From Tenericutes bacterium ADurb.BinA124 (GTDB taxonomy: Bacteria; Bacillota_I; Bacilli_A; ML615J-28; CAG-698): a DNA stretch of 40,305 nt. A program made the translations under genes and the position numbers. The stretch spans positions 1-40,305 of the forward strand of contig MVZM01000003.1 in the NCBI GenBank assembly GCA_002068415.1, given 5' to 3'. Shown here in pieces: positions 1-8,114 of the stretch. How positions within the stretch are numbered: position 1 is the first letter of the stretch; each line of letters opens with the position of its first letter. The notes beneath the pieces were generated by a model, which saw only the letters and a list, made by a program, of their open reading frames with translations, did not search any database and was not told where the DNA came from.

Positions 1-3
1 TAC

Positions 4-24
4 AGGGGGAACACATTTCCCCCT
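4..24. terminator. Hairpin after the PII-like gene, possible terminator
   Basis: An 8-bp inverted repeat (AGGGGGAA / TTCCCCCT) with a 5-base loop lies about 55 bases downstream of the last gene of the left operon. It is GC-rich in an AT-rich gap, as expected of an intrinsic terminator. The T-run needed on the minus strand would lie outside the window, so this cannot be confirmed. The rest of the gap to position 80 shows nothing else. Confidence 0.4.
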
Positions 25-80
25 AACCCCCTTTGTTCTTTAAATCTTTTTTCTATTTTCATTTTACAATATTCATTTAA

Positions 81-389
81 TTAAAAATTAAAGCCAATTG
101 CATCTTCCACCGGAATGGATAAACATAAACCATGGGCCGGGGTTTTAACGCCATGGGCTTCTACAATCCCCTTCATAATGGCCACTTTCGTTTCGGCTTT
201 CGTAACAATCATGAGAATGTCTTTCTCCGGTAAAATCGTTATCCCAAAAAACTTACTAACTTCACCCATGGCACTTCCACGGGCATGTAAAATGGTGCCA
301 CCCCGAGCCCCGTTTTGTTTGGCCGTTTCCATGATGGCATCCGCAAAACCTCGATTACAAATTGTTAATATTAATTCAACTTTATTCAT
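81..389 (-). CDS. PII-like signalling protein, second copy
   Basis: A small protein of about 102 residues with the ferredoxin-like fold pattern of the PII/GlnK superfamily: a beta strand (KVELILTICNRG), a helix, a glycine-rich turn (NGARGGTILHARG) in the place of the T-loop, and a C-terminal strand. It lacks the full PII T-loop with the uridylylated tyrosine, so it is a PII-like protein and not GlnB. An upstream TTG in frame would add four residues, but that stretch holds the Shine-Dalgarno GGAG, so the ATG at 389 is chosen. The start overlaps the stop of the upstream PII-like gene (ATGAATAA), implying translational coupling. Both follow a DUF1538 membrane protein, and such pairs probably gate or sense for that protein. 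The ligand is unknown. Confidence 0.8.
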   Translation of the reverse strand: MNKVELILTICNRGFADAIMETAKQNGARGGTILHARGSAMGEVSKFFGITILPEKDILMIVTKAETKVAIMKGIVEAHGVKTPAHGLCLSIPVEDAIGFNF

Positions 390-705
390 CTTGTTCTCCA
401 ATCAATAATTTCATTGCTTTTTTTCCAATACTCGTAATGGGAATGGTAAAAGCCACACCGGCTCCTTTTTTATCAAATTCGAGGTGTTTTCGTAAATCCG
501 GTAACACCTTGTCAACTTCATTTTTTAAATCGAAACCTAAGACCAAGGTCTTTTCCGTTTCGCCAAGACCTAAAAAATCTAGCAATTCACTATTAGCCGT
601 CCCTTTTCCCAAGATTTCCACTTGATAAGTTAAGCCATGTTGCTCATAAATTTTGGTAACTCTCTGGCACTGGGGCCGATCAATGATGGTGATTAGTAGT
701 TTCAT
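382..705 (-). CDS. PII-like signalling protein, first copy
   Basis: About 107 residues starting MKLLITIIDRPQC. Like its downstream neighbour it shows the PII-like arrangement of strand, helix and glycine-containing loop (EILGKGTANSELLDFLGLG) followed by a helix-strand unit. The ATG at 705 has a good Shine-Dalgarno (GTGAGGA, about 6 bases upstream); the longer in-frame GTG at 717 would use that same site and is rejected. The gene overlaps the end of the DUF1538 gene by 26 bases and the start of the second PII-like gene by 8 bases, so the three must be translated together. The two PII-like proteins differ strongly from each other and could form a heteromeric sensor. That last point is inference. 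Confidence 0.78.
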   Translation of the reverse strand: MKLLITIIDRPQCQRVTKIYEQHGLTYQVEILGKGTANSELLDFLGLGETEKTLVLGFDLKNEVDKVLPDLRKHLEFDKKGAGVAFTIPITSIGKKAMKLLIGEQDE

Positions 706-2179
706 GAATGTCCTCACTTAAATTGATGATTTCTTCGATATCATTTTTAATGCGTAGCTTTTTAGCTTTTTTATGAAAGATTAGCCCTAATATTTGAATC
801 GTCACCAGTGGTAACATAAACACGAGGGCCACGATGCCAAAAGCATCCGTCAAAGGATTGCTTCCGGGAATGGCCATGGAAGCACCTAAACCCAAGGGAA
901 CTAAGAAAGTGGCCGTCATAGCTCCCGAAGCTGCGCCCCCGGAATCAAATGCAATGGCGGTAAAACGGTCAGGAACTTTGAAGGCTAATAAAATAGCAAT
1001 TAAATAACCGGGAATCAAAAAGTACAAAAACGACCAACCCGTTAAAATCCGTAAAGCGGCTAAACCGACGGCTAAGGCAATCGCTGTTGATAAACTGATA
1101 AGTAATAAGCGTCTAGGAATAGCGCCACCGGTCATTTCTTCTACTTGTTTAGTAAGCACTCCGACCGCCGGTTCGGCGGCAACAATCACGAGACCTAAAA
1201 TCATCCCCACCGGAATAAGTAACCACGCATATTGAGAAGTGACAATCGCTTCACCGATTTGCTTGGCTAGCACCAATAGTCCGTAATTAGCTCCCGTTAA
1301 AAACAAGACCAAACCAAGATAGGTAAACCCAAAACCGATAAATATTTTAATGATTTCTTTTTTAGGGGCTTTAAAAACCAAAACCTGAAATACAATAAAA
1401 AACAACAAAAAGGGGAGGAGTGCAAAGCCAATGGACATCGCAAAAGATGAAACATAACCCCAAAAACCTAAAATGGCGTCTTCGTTTCCGTTCTCAAATC
1501 CGGGATTATAAATAAGTCCTAAAAACAAAATGGCAAACACCGGACCCAAAGAGCATAGACCGACTAAGCCAAAACTTTCATCCTCCGCTTTCGCATCACC
1601 ACGAGCATGGGCAACGCCTAAGCCTAAAGCCATAATGAAGGGAACGGTAATCGGTCCCGTTGAGATGGCCGCAAAATCAAAAGCCACCGGAATAAATGTA
1701 GCCGGAACAAAGATGACTAATCCAAAAACAAAAGCATAAAAAATAAGTAGTAGCACTGATAAGCGAATTTGAAAAATAATTCTTAACAGCGAAATGACCA
1801 AGGATACTCCTACCCCAAGGGACACCGTCAAAATTAAAATGGGGGTCGGGATGGCCACAAACTGACTCGCAAGAACCCATAAATCCGGTTCAGCGGCAGT
1901 AATCAAAAAGCCCATTAATAAAGTCACAGATATCAACAAAGCCAAACTTTTGCGTTTGGTAATATATCGACCGATTCCTTCCGCAATCGGCATCAAGGAT
2001 GATGCTGAGCCAATACTGAAGAGCATCAGTCCCACCATTAGCAAAACAACACCGATAACAAAAGCGCCAATTAAGGACCATTTTGTACGAACAGCTAAAC
2101 TGATAATTAAAATAACAACCGCCACCGGCAGAATGGCTTGTAAAGTTTCTTTGACTTTTTCTTTTAATATTTTGTTCAA
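680..2179 (-). CDS. DUF1538 family integral membrane protein
   Basis: A 499-residue, very hydrophobic protein made of two homologous halves. The first half carries AAEPD and FDFAAISTGPITVPF; the second carries AAEPA and FDSGGAASGAMTATF. These paired signatures are typical of DUF1538 membrane proteins, which look like inverted-repeat transporters, although no substrate is established. The start codon is TTG at 2179, supported by a perfect AGGAGG six bases upstream. The C-terminus ends in a short histidine-containing cytoplasmic tail. The gene is followed, with overlap, by two PII-like genes, a pairing also known for other DUF1538 loci, which suggests that transport is gated by a small-molecule signal. 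Only 9 bases separate it from the upstream alpha/beta hydrolase gene. Confidence 0.88.
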   Translation of the reverse strand: MNKILKEKVKETLQAILPVAVVILIISLAVRTKWSLIGAFVIGVVLLMVGLMLFSIGSASSLMPIAEGIGRYITKRKSLALLISVTLLMGFLITAAEPDLWVLASQFVAIPTPILILTVSLGVGVSLVISLLRIIFQIRLSVLLLIFYAFVFGLVIFVPATFIPVAFDFAAISTGPITVPFIMALGLGVAHARGDAKAEDESFGLVGLCSLGPVFAILFLGLIYNPGFENGNEDAILGFWGYVSSFAMSIGFALLPFLLFFIVFQVLVFKAPKKEIIKIFIGFGFTYLGLVLFLTGANYGLLVLAKQIGEAIVTSQYAWLLIPVGMILGLVIVAAEPAVGVLTKQVEEMTGGAIPRRLLLISLSTAIALAVGLAALRILTGWSFLYFLIPGYLIAILLAFKVPDRFTAIAFDSGGAASGAMTATFLVPLGLGASMAIPGSNPLTDAFGIVALVFMLPLVTIQILGLIFHKKAKKLRIKNDIEEIINLSEDIHETTNHHH

Positions 2180-2188
2180 AGTTTCCTC

Positions 2189-2944
2189 CTAAGCATCTAG
2201 AAATATTAAAACATCACTTTTTAATTGTTGATGGAAAGCTGATTTGAGCATTAAATGCGAAACATGTTGATAAATGCACCACTTACTGTCGGGATGAGTA
2301 CATTTTGCTGCTAAAAAAGTAATCGTTTTTTTAGGAACAAGTTGATCAACTTCACCCCAAGCGATAAAACAAGGATTGTTGATGGTTTTAAGCTCACGAT
2401 TAGCTTTTTTAATCAAGCGACGAAAATTTTTAAAGGCAGTTAAAAAATAAGAGTGCAAATACCGTTCATATAAAAATCGTAAACTTTCTTTATCTTCTTC
2501 CAAGGTATGCGATAAGATAATCCGATAACCAGTTTTATCCTGGTCATTTTTTTGTATAATCGCTTTTTCCAAGGACACGAAATTCCTAGCATAATGTTTT
2601 AGTTTCGCATAAGGAAGGAAGATATTGAAGTATTTATTAGCCGGAGCCAATAAAACGAGTTTTCGGAAAGCGTATTTTTGACTTAAGTAGACTCCCAAAG
2701 CGCCCCCCATTGAATATCCGATGACATCAACAATGGGATATTTTTTTAAGAGTTGTTCAAAACATTTTTCCAAACGGAAAAAAGTTTCTTCATCATTAAA
2801 GTTTTCATATGACTCATCATCATGGTGCCCGGGATAAACAAAGCGCTCAATATAATCGTATCGCGTTTCTAAATCAGGCATGATGGGGTCAAAATCACTT
2901 TGATCGGATAAAAACCCATGAAGCAAAATAATCGCCTTTTTCAT
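2189..2944 (-). CDS. Alpha/beta hydrolase (lipase/esterase-like)
   Basis: A 251-residue cytoplasmic alpha/beta hydrolase of about normal family length. The N-terminal strand IILLHGF supplies the oxyanion-hole HG. The nucleophile elbow is GYSMGG with Ser78, the acid is probably Asp200 in GEVDQLVP, and the histidine is His230 or His227 in QHVSHLM. The lid region (residues about 105-180) is rich in aromatic and basic residues, as in carboxylesterases and monoacylglycerol lipases. No signal peptide is seen. The ATG has AAAGGAG six bases upstream. It sits between DUF554 and DUF1538 genes in the operon, which gives no hint of substrate. Confidence 0.85.
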   Translation of the reverse strand: MKKAIILLHGFLSDQSDFDPIMPDLETRYDYIERFVYPGHHDDESYENFNDEETFFRLEKCFEQLLKKYPIVDVIGYSMGGALGVYLSQKYAFRKLVLLAPANKYFNIFLPYAKLKHYARNFVSLEKAIIQKNDQDKTGYRIILSHTLEEDKESLRFLYERYLHSYFLTAFKNFRRLIKKANRELKTINNPCFIAWGEVDQLVPKKTITFLAAKCTHPDSKWCIYQHVSHLMLKSAFHQQLKSDVLIFLDA

Positions 2945-2955
2945 TAAAAACTCCT

Positions 2956-3660
2956 TTATTTTGGCATCAACAAATAATAAGCGATGACAACAATTAAACT
3001 TGGTAACATGTTGGCTAGTTTAATTTTTTCACAACGGAAAAAATTTAAACCAATGCAAGCAACAATCGCATAACCGACCATGCTGAAAACAGAAATAAAA
3101 TCACCCGGCAAAAAGTTTCCAAAAATAAGTCCTAGTCCGGTGATTAAACCTTGGTAGATGATGACGGGGATAGCCGCCAACATAACACCAAAACCCAGTG
3201 TTGAAGCTAAAACAATGGCGGTAATCCCATCAATGATAGCTTTTAAATAGATGATGGACGGGTCATTTAAAGCCGCATTAATGCTACCAACTATGGCCAT
3301 CGCACCGATGCAAAAGATTAACGAAGCGGAAATAAAGCCTTCGGAAAATTGACCACGATTAAGTTTTTTTTCTAAATAAGCACCAAAACGATTTAAATGA
3401 TCATCGATTTTAAGTATTTCCCCAATAAAAGTCCCCAAAGCTAAACTAATTAACAACAATAATTCATTTTGGGTGCTAATCTGATGATTATTAATCACAA
3501 GCATTTCTTTTAAGACACCAGCCAAACCGATGATTAAAACGACAACCCCGACAACTTTCAAAACCGCCGTAAAAATCTGCGGTTTAATGAGTTTACGAAA
3601 AAGAAAACCAACTAGCCCGCCCAAGATAATGGCCAAGCCGTTAACGAGCGTCGCTACCAT
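2956..3660 (-). CDS. DUF554 family membrane protein
   Basis: A 234-residue integral membrane protein with about six or seven hydrophobic segments. It begins VATLVNGLAIILGGLVG and contains GAMAIVGSINAALNDPSIIYLKA-type text, both characteristic of DUF554 (YdfK/YqgA-like) proteins. Family function is not established; a transport role is usually assumed. The start codon directly follows the stop of the EEP hydrolase gene (TAAAATG), with GGAG seven bases upstream, so the two are co-translated. Confidence 0.85.
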   Translation of the reverse strand: MVATLVNGLAIILGGLVGFLFRKLIKPQIFTAVLKVVGVVVLIIGLAGVLKEMLVINNHQISTQNELLLLISLALGTFIGEILKIDDHLNRFGAYLEKKLNRGQFSEGFISASLIFCIGAMAIVGSINAALNDPSIIYLKAIIDGITAIVLASTLGFGVMLAAIPVIIYQGLITGLGLIFGNFLPGDFISVFSMVGYAIVACIGLNFFRCEKIKLANMLPSLIVVIAYYLLMPK

Positions 3661-3661
3661 T

Positions 3662-4759
3662 TTAGTCTCCGAAGCTAAAAGTCATCGCCACCGGATTATG
3701 GTCGCTATAGAAAAAATCATTGTCAATATTATGAATATCAATCACCGAAATCAAATCATTAACGATAAAACCATCGATAACGACCGTGTAATTGACATTC
3801 TTGGTATAAGCCATATCCGTACTGCGGCATGTTCCGACGTTATTGGCAGCAACGATGTGATAGCCATTCGGTAAACTGTCCTTGGGGAAAACATAAACCC
3901 AAGTCGGCACTTTTTGGGTAGTGGTAAATGAATGTAAACTATCCGCAATATCGTGGTTAAAGTCCCCGCCAACAATCACATAATGATTCTGCTCCGCAAT
4001 CAAGATTTCTTGCAGTTTTTTCAGTTGCAATGCCCGGATGGCTCCCCCTTCATCATAGGCGGATAAGTGGACATTGATTAAAACTAAATCACGCTCCGTA
4101 TTGGTTTTGATTCTGGTAATGACAAAACAGCGATCAAGATCAAAAAAGCGGGTCGGAAACGAGTTGTCAATCGGTAACTGATAGCGGGTAGCTTCATTAA
4201 TTCCATATTGCGAAAAAGTAGTCATACCCGAGGTTATTTTGCCAATGGGATCATTAAGAGGATAGAATAAATAAGCGGAATGAAAATTTAGCGCCATCAC
4301 GCGGGCTAAAGCGGGTAAGGCTTGGGAAAACAAGGCATATTGATCAACAAAATAACTGCGGTTAGCCGCAACATCCACTTCTTGTAAGAACAAAAAGTCG
4401 GGCTCAACTGTTTTCACAAGCTCAATGGCGCCATTGGTATTGTTTTCCACAACCCTTTTATCCTCCGCTTTGGCTTTAGTTCCCTTCATTTTTTCACCGC
4501 TGAGCATTTCGCCGGTATCCATAAAAAAAGAAAAATCATGGTTATAAGCGCCAAAGCCGATATTATAAGTCATAATAACATATTCGTTGTTGACATCGAC
4601 AATTTGGGAATTATTATTATGAACATTGAGGACGAGTTCGTCATCCAAACGATGGTATTGGATAGAAACATAAGCAACATAAGCACCCATCACCAAAATC
4701 AAGGTAACTAGGGTTATCATTAAGGTTTTACTAATGATGATTAATCGACTTTTCTTCAT
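3662..4759 (-). CDS. Membrane-anchored EEP-family hydrolase
   Basis: A 365-residue protein with an uncleaved N-terminal membrane segment (residues about 7-32) and an extracellular endonuclease/exonuclease/phosphatase (EEP) domain. Visible catalytic motifs are TYNIG (metal-binding Asn66), LQEVD (Glu127), NVHLSAYDEGG, GGDFNHD and the terminal SDHNPV. The domain is shared by DNases, sphingomyelinases and phosphoinositide phosphatases. An insertion after residue 75 (FMDTGEMLSGEKMKG) matches a group of secreted bacterial EEP proteins of unknown substrate. GAGG lies four bases before the ATG, and the upstream dehydrogenase gene ends 6 bases away. An externally facing phosphodiesterase or lipid phosphatase is the likeliest role. 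Confidence 0.85.
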   Translation of the reverse strand: MKKSRLIIISKTLMITLVTLILVMGAYVAYVSIQYHRLDDELVLNVHNNNSQIVDVNNEYVIMTYNIGFGAYNHDFSFFMDTGEMLSGEKMKGTKAKAEDKRVVENNTNGAIELVKTVEPDFLFLQEVDVAANRSYFVDQYALFSQALPALARVMALNFHSAYLFYPLNDPIGKITSGMTTFSQYGINEATRYQLPIDNSFPTRFFDLDRCFVITRIKTNTERDLVLINVHLSAYDEGGAIRALQLKKLQEILIAEQNHYVIVGGDFNHDIADSLHSFTTTQKVPTWVYVFPKDSLPNGYHIVAANNVGTCRSTDMAYTKNVNYTVVIDGFIVNDLISVIDIHNIDNDFFYSDHNPVAMTFSFGD

Positions 4760-4765
4760 ATGACC

Positions 4766-5617
4766 TCATTCATAGAATTTAACTAAAGCCTGAGTTCCTA
4801 AATCTTCACAACCTTCAGAAGCTAATTTTTCATACATCTTTAAAACCGTATGAAGCATTTTTAAATCTAGATTTTCGGTCTCACTGATAGCTAATTTCAT
4901 ATCTTTAATAAAATGTTTAATATAAAAACCGGGTTGGAAATTATTTGCTAGCGCCCGAGGAGCTGACACCTTTAATTGGGTGCTGGCGGCACTACCGGTA
5001 TTCCAAATCGGGATTAATTGTTCTAAATTAAGACCCTTAGCCCGACCATAGGCCATCATTTCCGCAACCGCCGCCATGGCTCCGGCCACTCCAATTTGGT
5101 TGGCCAATTTCGCATGTTGACCCATTCCCGCTTGGCCGACATAGACAATCGTTTTCCCCATAGCTTCTAAAATAGGCCTAACTTGTTTAAAAACGGCTTC
5201 ATCACCACCACCAAAGATGGTCAATGTTCCTTCTTTAGCACCGATATCACCGCCCGTAACCGGACAATCCAAACTATATAAACCTTTGGTTTTAGCAGCT
5301 TGGGCAATTTTTTGTGCTAAAGAGGGCGAAGAAGTCGTCATATCAATCATGATAGTCCCCGCTTTCGCATGATTCAAGATTTTATCATCATCAAAATAGA
5401 TACTTTCCACATCCTTAGGAAAGCCGACCATCGTGATAATAAGCTCATTTTGTGCCGCCAAAGTAGCAATACTAGGGATTAAGGTCGCCCCGGCTTGCAC
5501 AACTTCCTTTACTTTTTCCGGATGACGAGCATAGATTTCCACGGCATAAGCTTTTTTAAGCAGATTTTTAACCATGGAACTACCCATAACCCCGACACCA
5601 ATAAAACCAATTTTCAT
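4766..5617 (-). CDS. Beta-hydroxyacid dehydrogenase (3-hydroxyisobutyrate dehydrogenase family)
   Basis: A 283-residue NAD(P)-dependent oxidoreductase. The N-terminal Rossmann motif is GFIGVGVMG (residues 4-12). The substrate-binding signature is DCPVTGGDIGAKEGTL, and the catalytic lysine is Lys170 in HAKLANQ. The length and the all-helical C-terminal domain fit the 3-hydroxyisobutyrate / tartronate semialdehyde / glyoxylate reductase group, but the exact substrate cannot be read. The start has AGGAG five bases upstream. The stop codon is TGA, which is direct evidence that TGA is not tryptophan here. The gene follows the mntP remnant by 8 bases. Confidence 0.88.
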   Translation of the reverse strand: MKIGFIGVGVMGSSMVKNLLKKAYAVEIYARHPEKVKEVVQAGATLIPSIATLAAQNELIITMVGFPKDVESIYFDDDKILNHAKAGTIMIDMTTSSPSLAQKIAQAAKTKGLYSLDCPVTGGDIGAKEGTLTIFGGGDEAVFKQVRPILEAMGKTIVYVGQAGMGQHAKLANQIGVAGAMAAVAEMMAYGRAKGLNLEQLIPIWNTGSAASTQLKVSAPRALANNFQPGFYIKHFIKDMKLAISETENLDLKMLHTVLKMYEKLASEGCEDLGTQALVKFYE

Positions 5618-5625
5618 ATGTTCTC

Positions 5626-5870
5626 CTATTTTAAAAGCCCTTCAATTAGAATCTTTAAGCCGATGATTAAAAGAATAATGCCACCAAGCAAAATGGCTTT
5701 GTTTTTTAAGATATTTCCAAACCGTTTGCCGAGAAAAACCCTCAATAACAAAACGATGAACAGGGTTTTGCTTATCTTCATTTTTGTTTCCATTAGCCCA
5801 TGGCATAAAGAAATTGCCACCGCACTCATGAACAAGCCCACTCCAGAATAATAATCTCACCATAATTCAT
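5626..5870 (-). pseudogene. mntP: Decayed mntP (manganese efflux pump), frameshifted and internally deleted
   Basis: Two ends of an MntP protein are recognisable. ATG at 5870 opens MNYGEIIIL, as MntP proteins start, but that frame stops soon after. A frame change is then needed to reach GVGLFMSAVAISLCHGL, the first membrane segment. After KMKISKTLFIV the sequence jumps to RVFLGKRFGNILKNKAILLGG and GLKILIEGLL, which is the typical C-terminal membrane segment. MntP normally has about 185 residues, so roughly 100 central residues are missing. The usual MDAFA of the first helix is MSAVA, so the conserved aspartate is lost. The second frame alone could give a 71-residue peptide from 5841, but it would not be a transporter. 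Confidence 0.68.
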
Positions 5871-5885
5871 ATCTACTCACTAATG

Positions 5886-5911
5886 AAAAAAGAGATGACA
5901 TCTCTTTTTTT
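5886..5911. terminator. Bidirectional rho-independent terminator
   Basis: A perfect inverted repeat, AAAAAAGAGA-TGACA-TCTCTTTTTT, with a 5-base loop and T-runs in both directions. It lies 17 bases after the stop of the small membrane protein gene on the minus strand, and just upstream of the mntP remnant. Confidence 0.8.
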
Positions 5912-5928
5912 GCTTTAAAAAAATGATT

Positions 5929-6231
5929 TTAATTGTCTTTGGGTTCTTTTTTAGTCGGTGTTAAAATAATATGAAAAACCGGAATTGACAGAAAAATAAC
6001 CCATAGCGGGTGCCAAAGACCGGTGATGAAACTGGCTACCACATAAATAATGGCAATTACTAAGGGAACAGAAAAACGAATTTTCTTTTCACCAACAATA
6101 AAAGGCATTAAGGGGACCAGTAAAAAAACCATCCATGCGGGGTGCCATTTACCCGTTAAAAAGCCAATTAAGAAAAAGGCAATTGAACAAATAAAAGGAG
6201 TGATGGCAACAACTTTGTTTTTTATCGACAT
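5929..6231 (-). CDS. Small membrane protein with an internal duplication
   Basis: A 100-residue protein with four hydrophobic segments arranged as two repeats. Each repeat ends a helix with TG-x-WHP and starts the next with WxxFLxxP: GKWHPAWMVFLLVPL in the first and GLWHPLWVIFLSIPV in the second. Small membrane proteins with this WHP signature occur widely in Bacillota next to stress or envelope genes, but I know of no assigned function. Expression looks strong: a TTGATA-N17-TATAAT promoter and AGGAGG precede it, and a perfect terminator follows, so it is probably a single-gene transcript. Confidence 0.75.
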   Translation of the reverse strand: MSIKNKVVAITPFICSIAFFLIGFLTGKWHPAWMVFLLVPLMPFIVGEKKIRFSVPLVIAIIYVVASFITGLWHPLWVIFLSIPVFHIILTPTKKEPKDN

Positions 6232-6249
6232 AAATATTCCTCCTCTTCG

Positions 6250-6278
6250 ATTATACTCTTTTTTTCATCATTTATCAA
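6250..6278 (-). promoter_or_regulatory. Sigma-A promoter of the small membrane protein gene
   Basis: On the minus strand TTGATA (6278-6273), a 17-base spacer and TATAAT (6255-6250), about 20 bases before the ATG with AGGAGG between them. Confidence 0.75.
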
Positions 6279-6310
6279 ATATTATTTATATAAAACCTTT
6301 TTCCTTAATA

Positions 6311-6371
6311 AAAACGGGCCTTACTTCGATAAAGCGCTTAATTCACGCTAAATTTGCTGCTGGCTCGTTTT
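6311..6371. terminator. Probable terminator after the PatB gene
   Basis: A 10-base arm AAAACGGGCC (6311-6320) faces GGCTCGTTTT (6362-6371) across a 41-base loop. On the plus strand it pairs fully with one G-U; on the minus strand it has one mismatch and is followed by TTTTTATT. A small inner hairpin (around 6333-6350) may shorten the loop. It would end the transcript of the aminotransferase gene, which stops at 6459. The remainder of the gap shows nothing else. Confidence 0.45.
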
Positions 6372-6458
6372 TTCTTAAGTTTTCTTATAAATTATTGCAA
6401 AACAACTAAATGAAAATAAACGCCATTTTTAAGAAATATCAACGATAAAGAAAATTAT

Positions 6459-7619
6459 TTAAGACGTCTTCGTTTGTGAATTAATAAATTTTTCTAAGAT
6501 TAACAAGCCTTTTTCTAAATAAGACTGTGGGCAAGCTAAATTGATTCGAATAAAGCCATTGCATTCTCGTCCGTAGTTTTGGCCTTCATTGACAATCATC
6601 CCCAGTGCTTTTAAGCCATGACAAATGTCCTCACCCTTCATATTTAAAAACCGTAAATCAAGCCACAATAAATATGTTCCCTCCAGTTTCGCAATCCCCA
6701 CTTGGGGAAGATGAGAGCTTAAGAACTGAACAGCCAAGTGATGGTTGTTTCGTAAATGTTGGAGCTGCTTTTCCAACCATTCTTCACCATCACTATAAGC
6801 CGCTTTACAGGCGGTAATCCCCATTAAATTAGGCAAGGAAGCAAAATGGCGCTCCATTTGTTCTAGATATCTTGTGCGGAAATCATCATCAGGAATAACT
6901 AAATTGGCCGTCTTTAAGCCTGCTAAATTAAAGGTTTTGCTAGGAGCGGTCCCAATGATTAAATGAGAAAACTCGGGAATAAACTGACCTAAGGACACAA
7001 AGGCTTGATCGTATAAAACAAAATCACAATGGATTTCATCGCTGAAAAGCACCACTTGATACTTTTTGCATAAAGCAACGACCAAGGTCAGTTCTTCTTT
7101 CGTCCACACTCGGCCTACCGGATTATGGGGACTGCAAAGAATCATCATTTTGACACCATTTTTAAAATGCTTTTCCAAATCAGCAAAATCCATTTCATAA
7201 TGGTAGTTGCGACAGATTAATTTATTTAAGATTGTTTCCCTTTTAGTTGCTTCAATCACCGTATAAAAAGGATTATAGACCGGGGGCTGGATAAGAATGG
7301 CATCACCTTCATTGGTGAAGGTTTCAATCGCTAAGGCGATGGAAGGAACAATGCCCGCCGTGGGCACAAGCCAATCAGCTTGAATTTGATAACGGTAGCG
7401 CTTGGCAAACCACCGAACGATAATGGCACGGTATTCATCATCAATTCTTGTATAACCAAAAATCCCATGGTCGCAGCGCTTTTTCAAAGCTTTAATAACT
7501 GCCGGTGCGGTTGGATAATCGGAATCAGCAATCGAAAAGGACAAGATGTGTTCGTCGTCAAAGTTCCATTTGGCCGAAGCCGTTTTTAATCGAGAAACAG
7601 GTTTATTAAAACAATCCAT
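6459..7619 (-). CDS. patB: PatB/MalY-type pyridoxal-phosphate C-S lyase (cystathionine beta-lyase)
   Basis: A 386-residue fold-type I PLP enzyme. Signatures of the MalY/PatB group are visible: an N-terminal W-N-F substrate loop, IADSDYPTAPAV, the cofactor-binding SDEIHCD (residues 193-199), and the Schiff-base lysine Lys228 in SKTFNLAGLK. A C-terminal arginine in NGFIRINLACP should bind the substrate carboxylate. The family cleaves cystathionine or cysteine to homocysteine or sulfide, pyruvate and ammonia; some members act as aminotransferases or regulators. AAGGAG lies just before the ATG. It has its own promoter and probable terminator, so it appears monocistronic. Confidence 0.88.
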   Translation of the reverse strand: MDCFNKPVSRLKTASAKWNFDDEHILSFSIADSDYPTAPAVIKALKKRCDHGIFGYTRIDDEYRAIIVRWFAKRYRYQIQADWLVPTAGIVPSIALAIETFTNEGDAILIQPPVYNPFYTVIEATKRETILNKLICRNYHYEMDFADLEKHFKNGVKMMILCSPHNPVGRVWTKEELTLVVALCKKYQVVLFSDEIHCDFVLYDQAFVSLGQFIPEFSHLIIGTAPSKTFNLAGLKTANLVIPDDDFRTRYLEQMERHFASLPNLMGITACKAAYSDGEEWLEKQLQHLRNNHHLAVQFLSSHLPQVGIAKLEGTYLLWLDLRFLNMKGEDICHGLKALGMIVNEGQNYGRECNGFIRINLACPQSYLEKGLLILEKFINSQTKTS

Positions 7620-7648
7620 AATTCTCCTTTAACATTTCCATTTGTTTT

Positions 7649-7677
7649 ATTATAACATTATTATTCGTAATTTCCAA
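7649..7677 (-). promoter_or_regulatory. Promoter of the PatB gene
   Basis: On the minus strand TTGGAA (7677-7672), a 17-base spacer and TATAAT (7654-7649), with TGT immediately before the -10 box (extended -10). Confidence 0.75.
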
Positions 7678-7721
7678 CCACAAATAAAAGCAAATAACTA
7701 GTAAATTATTTAAAAACATTG

Positions 7722-7727
7722 TATAAT
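7722..7727 (+). promoter_or_regulatory. -10 element of the thioredoxin gene
   Basis: A perfect TATAAT 24-30 bases before the start codons. No convincing -35 box lies 16-18 bases upstream, so only the -10 is called. Confidence 0.5.
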
Positions 7728-7751
7728 GAATAAAAAGGAAAGGAGAATATG

Positions 7752-8063
7752 ATGGAAAATACGAACAAAGTCAATTTCGAATCCGCCATTGCTAATAACC
7801 GTTTAGTTTTAGTTGATTTTTATGCCAATTGGTGCGGTCCATGTAAGATGATGGCTCCCATTATTGAAGAACTAAACAAAGAATTAGCCGGAAAAGTAAA
7901 AGTTTTAAAGGTCGATGTCGATCAAGAAAATGAATTATCAAGGAAATATCAAATTACCGCCATTCCAACCCTCATTTTAATTAAAGATGGCCAAGTTGTT
8001 TCCAAAACAATGGGATATAAACCGAAGGATGCCATTCTTGCTATTATTAAAAACTATGCTTAA
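7752..8063 (+). CDS. trxA: Thioredoxin
   Basis: A 103-residue thioredoxin of normal length. It has the active-site WCGPC (near residue 28), the buried aspartate in VDFYANW, and the cis-proline in AIPTLIL. It reduces protein disulfides in the cytosol together with thioredoxin reductase, which is not in the window. Two ATG codons stand in tandem (7749 and 7752). The second has the better spacing (about 6 bases) to GGAG and is chosen. The gene lies convergent with superoxide reductase and shares its terminator. Confidence 0.95.
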   Translation: MENTNKVNFESAIANNRLVLVDFYANWCGPCKMMAPIIEELNKELAGKVKVLKVDVDQENELSRKYQITAIPTLILIKDGQVVSKTMGYKPKDAILAIIKNYA

Positions 8064-8077
8064 AAACTCTATGAATT

Positions 8078-8113
8078 AAAAAAGTGATCCATATGATATG
8101 AATCACTTTTTTT
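8078..8113. terminator. Bidirectional terminator between trxA and the superoxide reductase gene
   Basis: A long inverted repeat, AAAAAGTGAT ... ATCACTTTTTTT, whose loop contains CATATGATATG. It has T-runs on both strands and sits between two convergent genes. Confidence 0.85.
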
Positions 8114-8114
8114 G

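Noticed and set aside
5642..5863. A 73-residue minus-strand reading frame overlapping the mntP remnant
   Set aside because: Its protein has no resemblance to anything, and the overlapping frame gives clear MntP segments.
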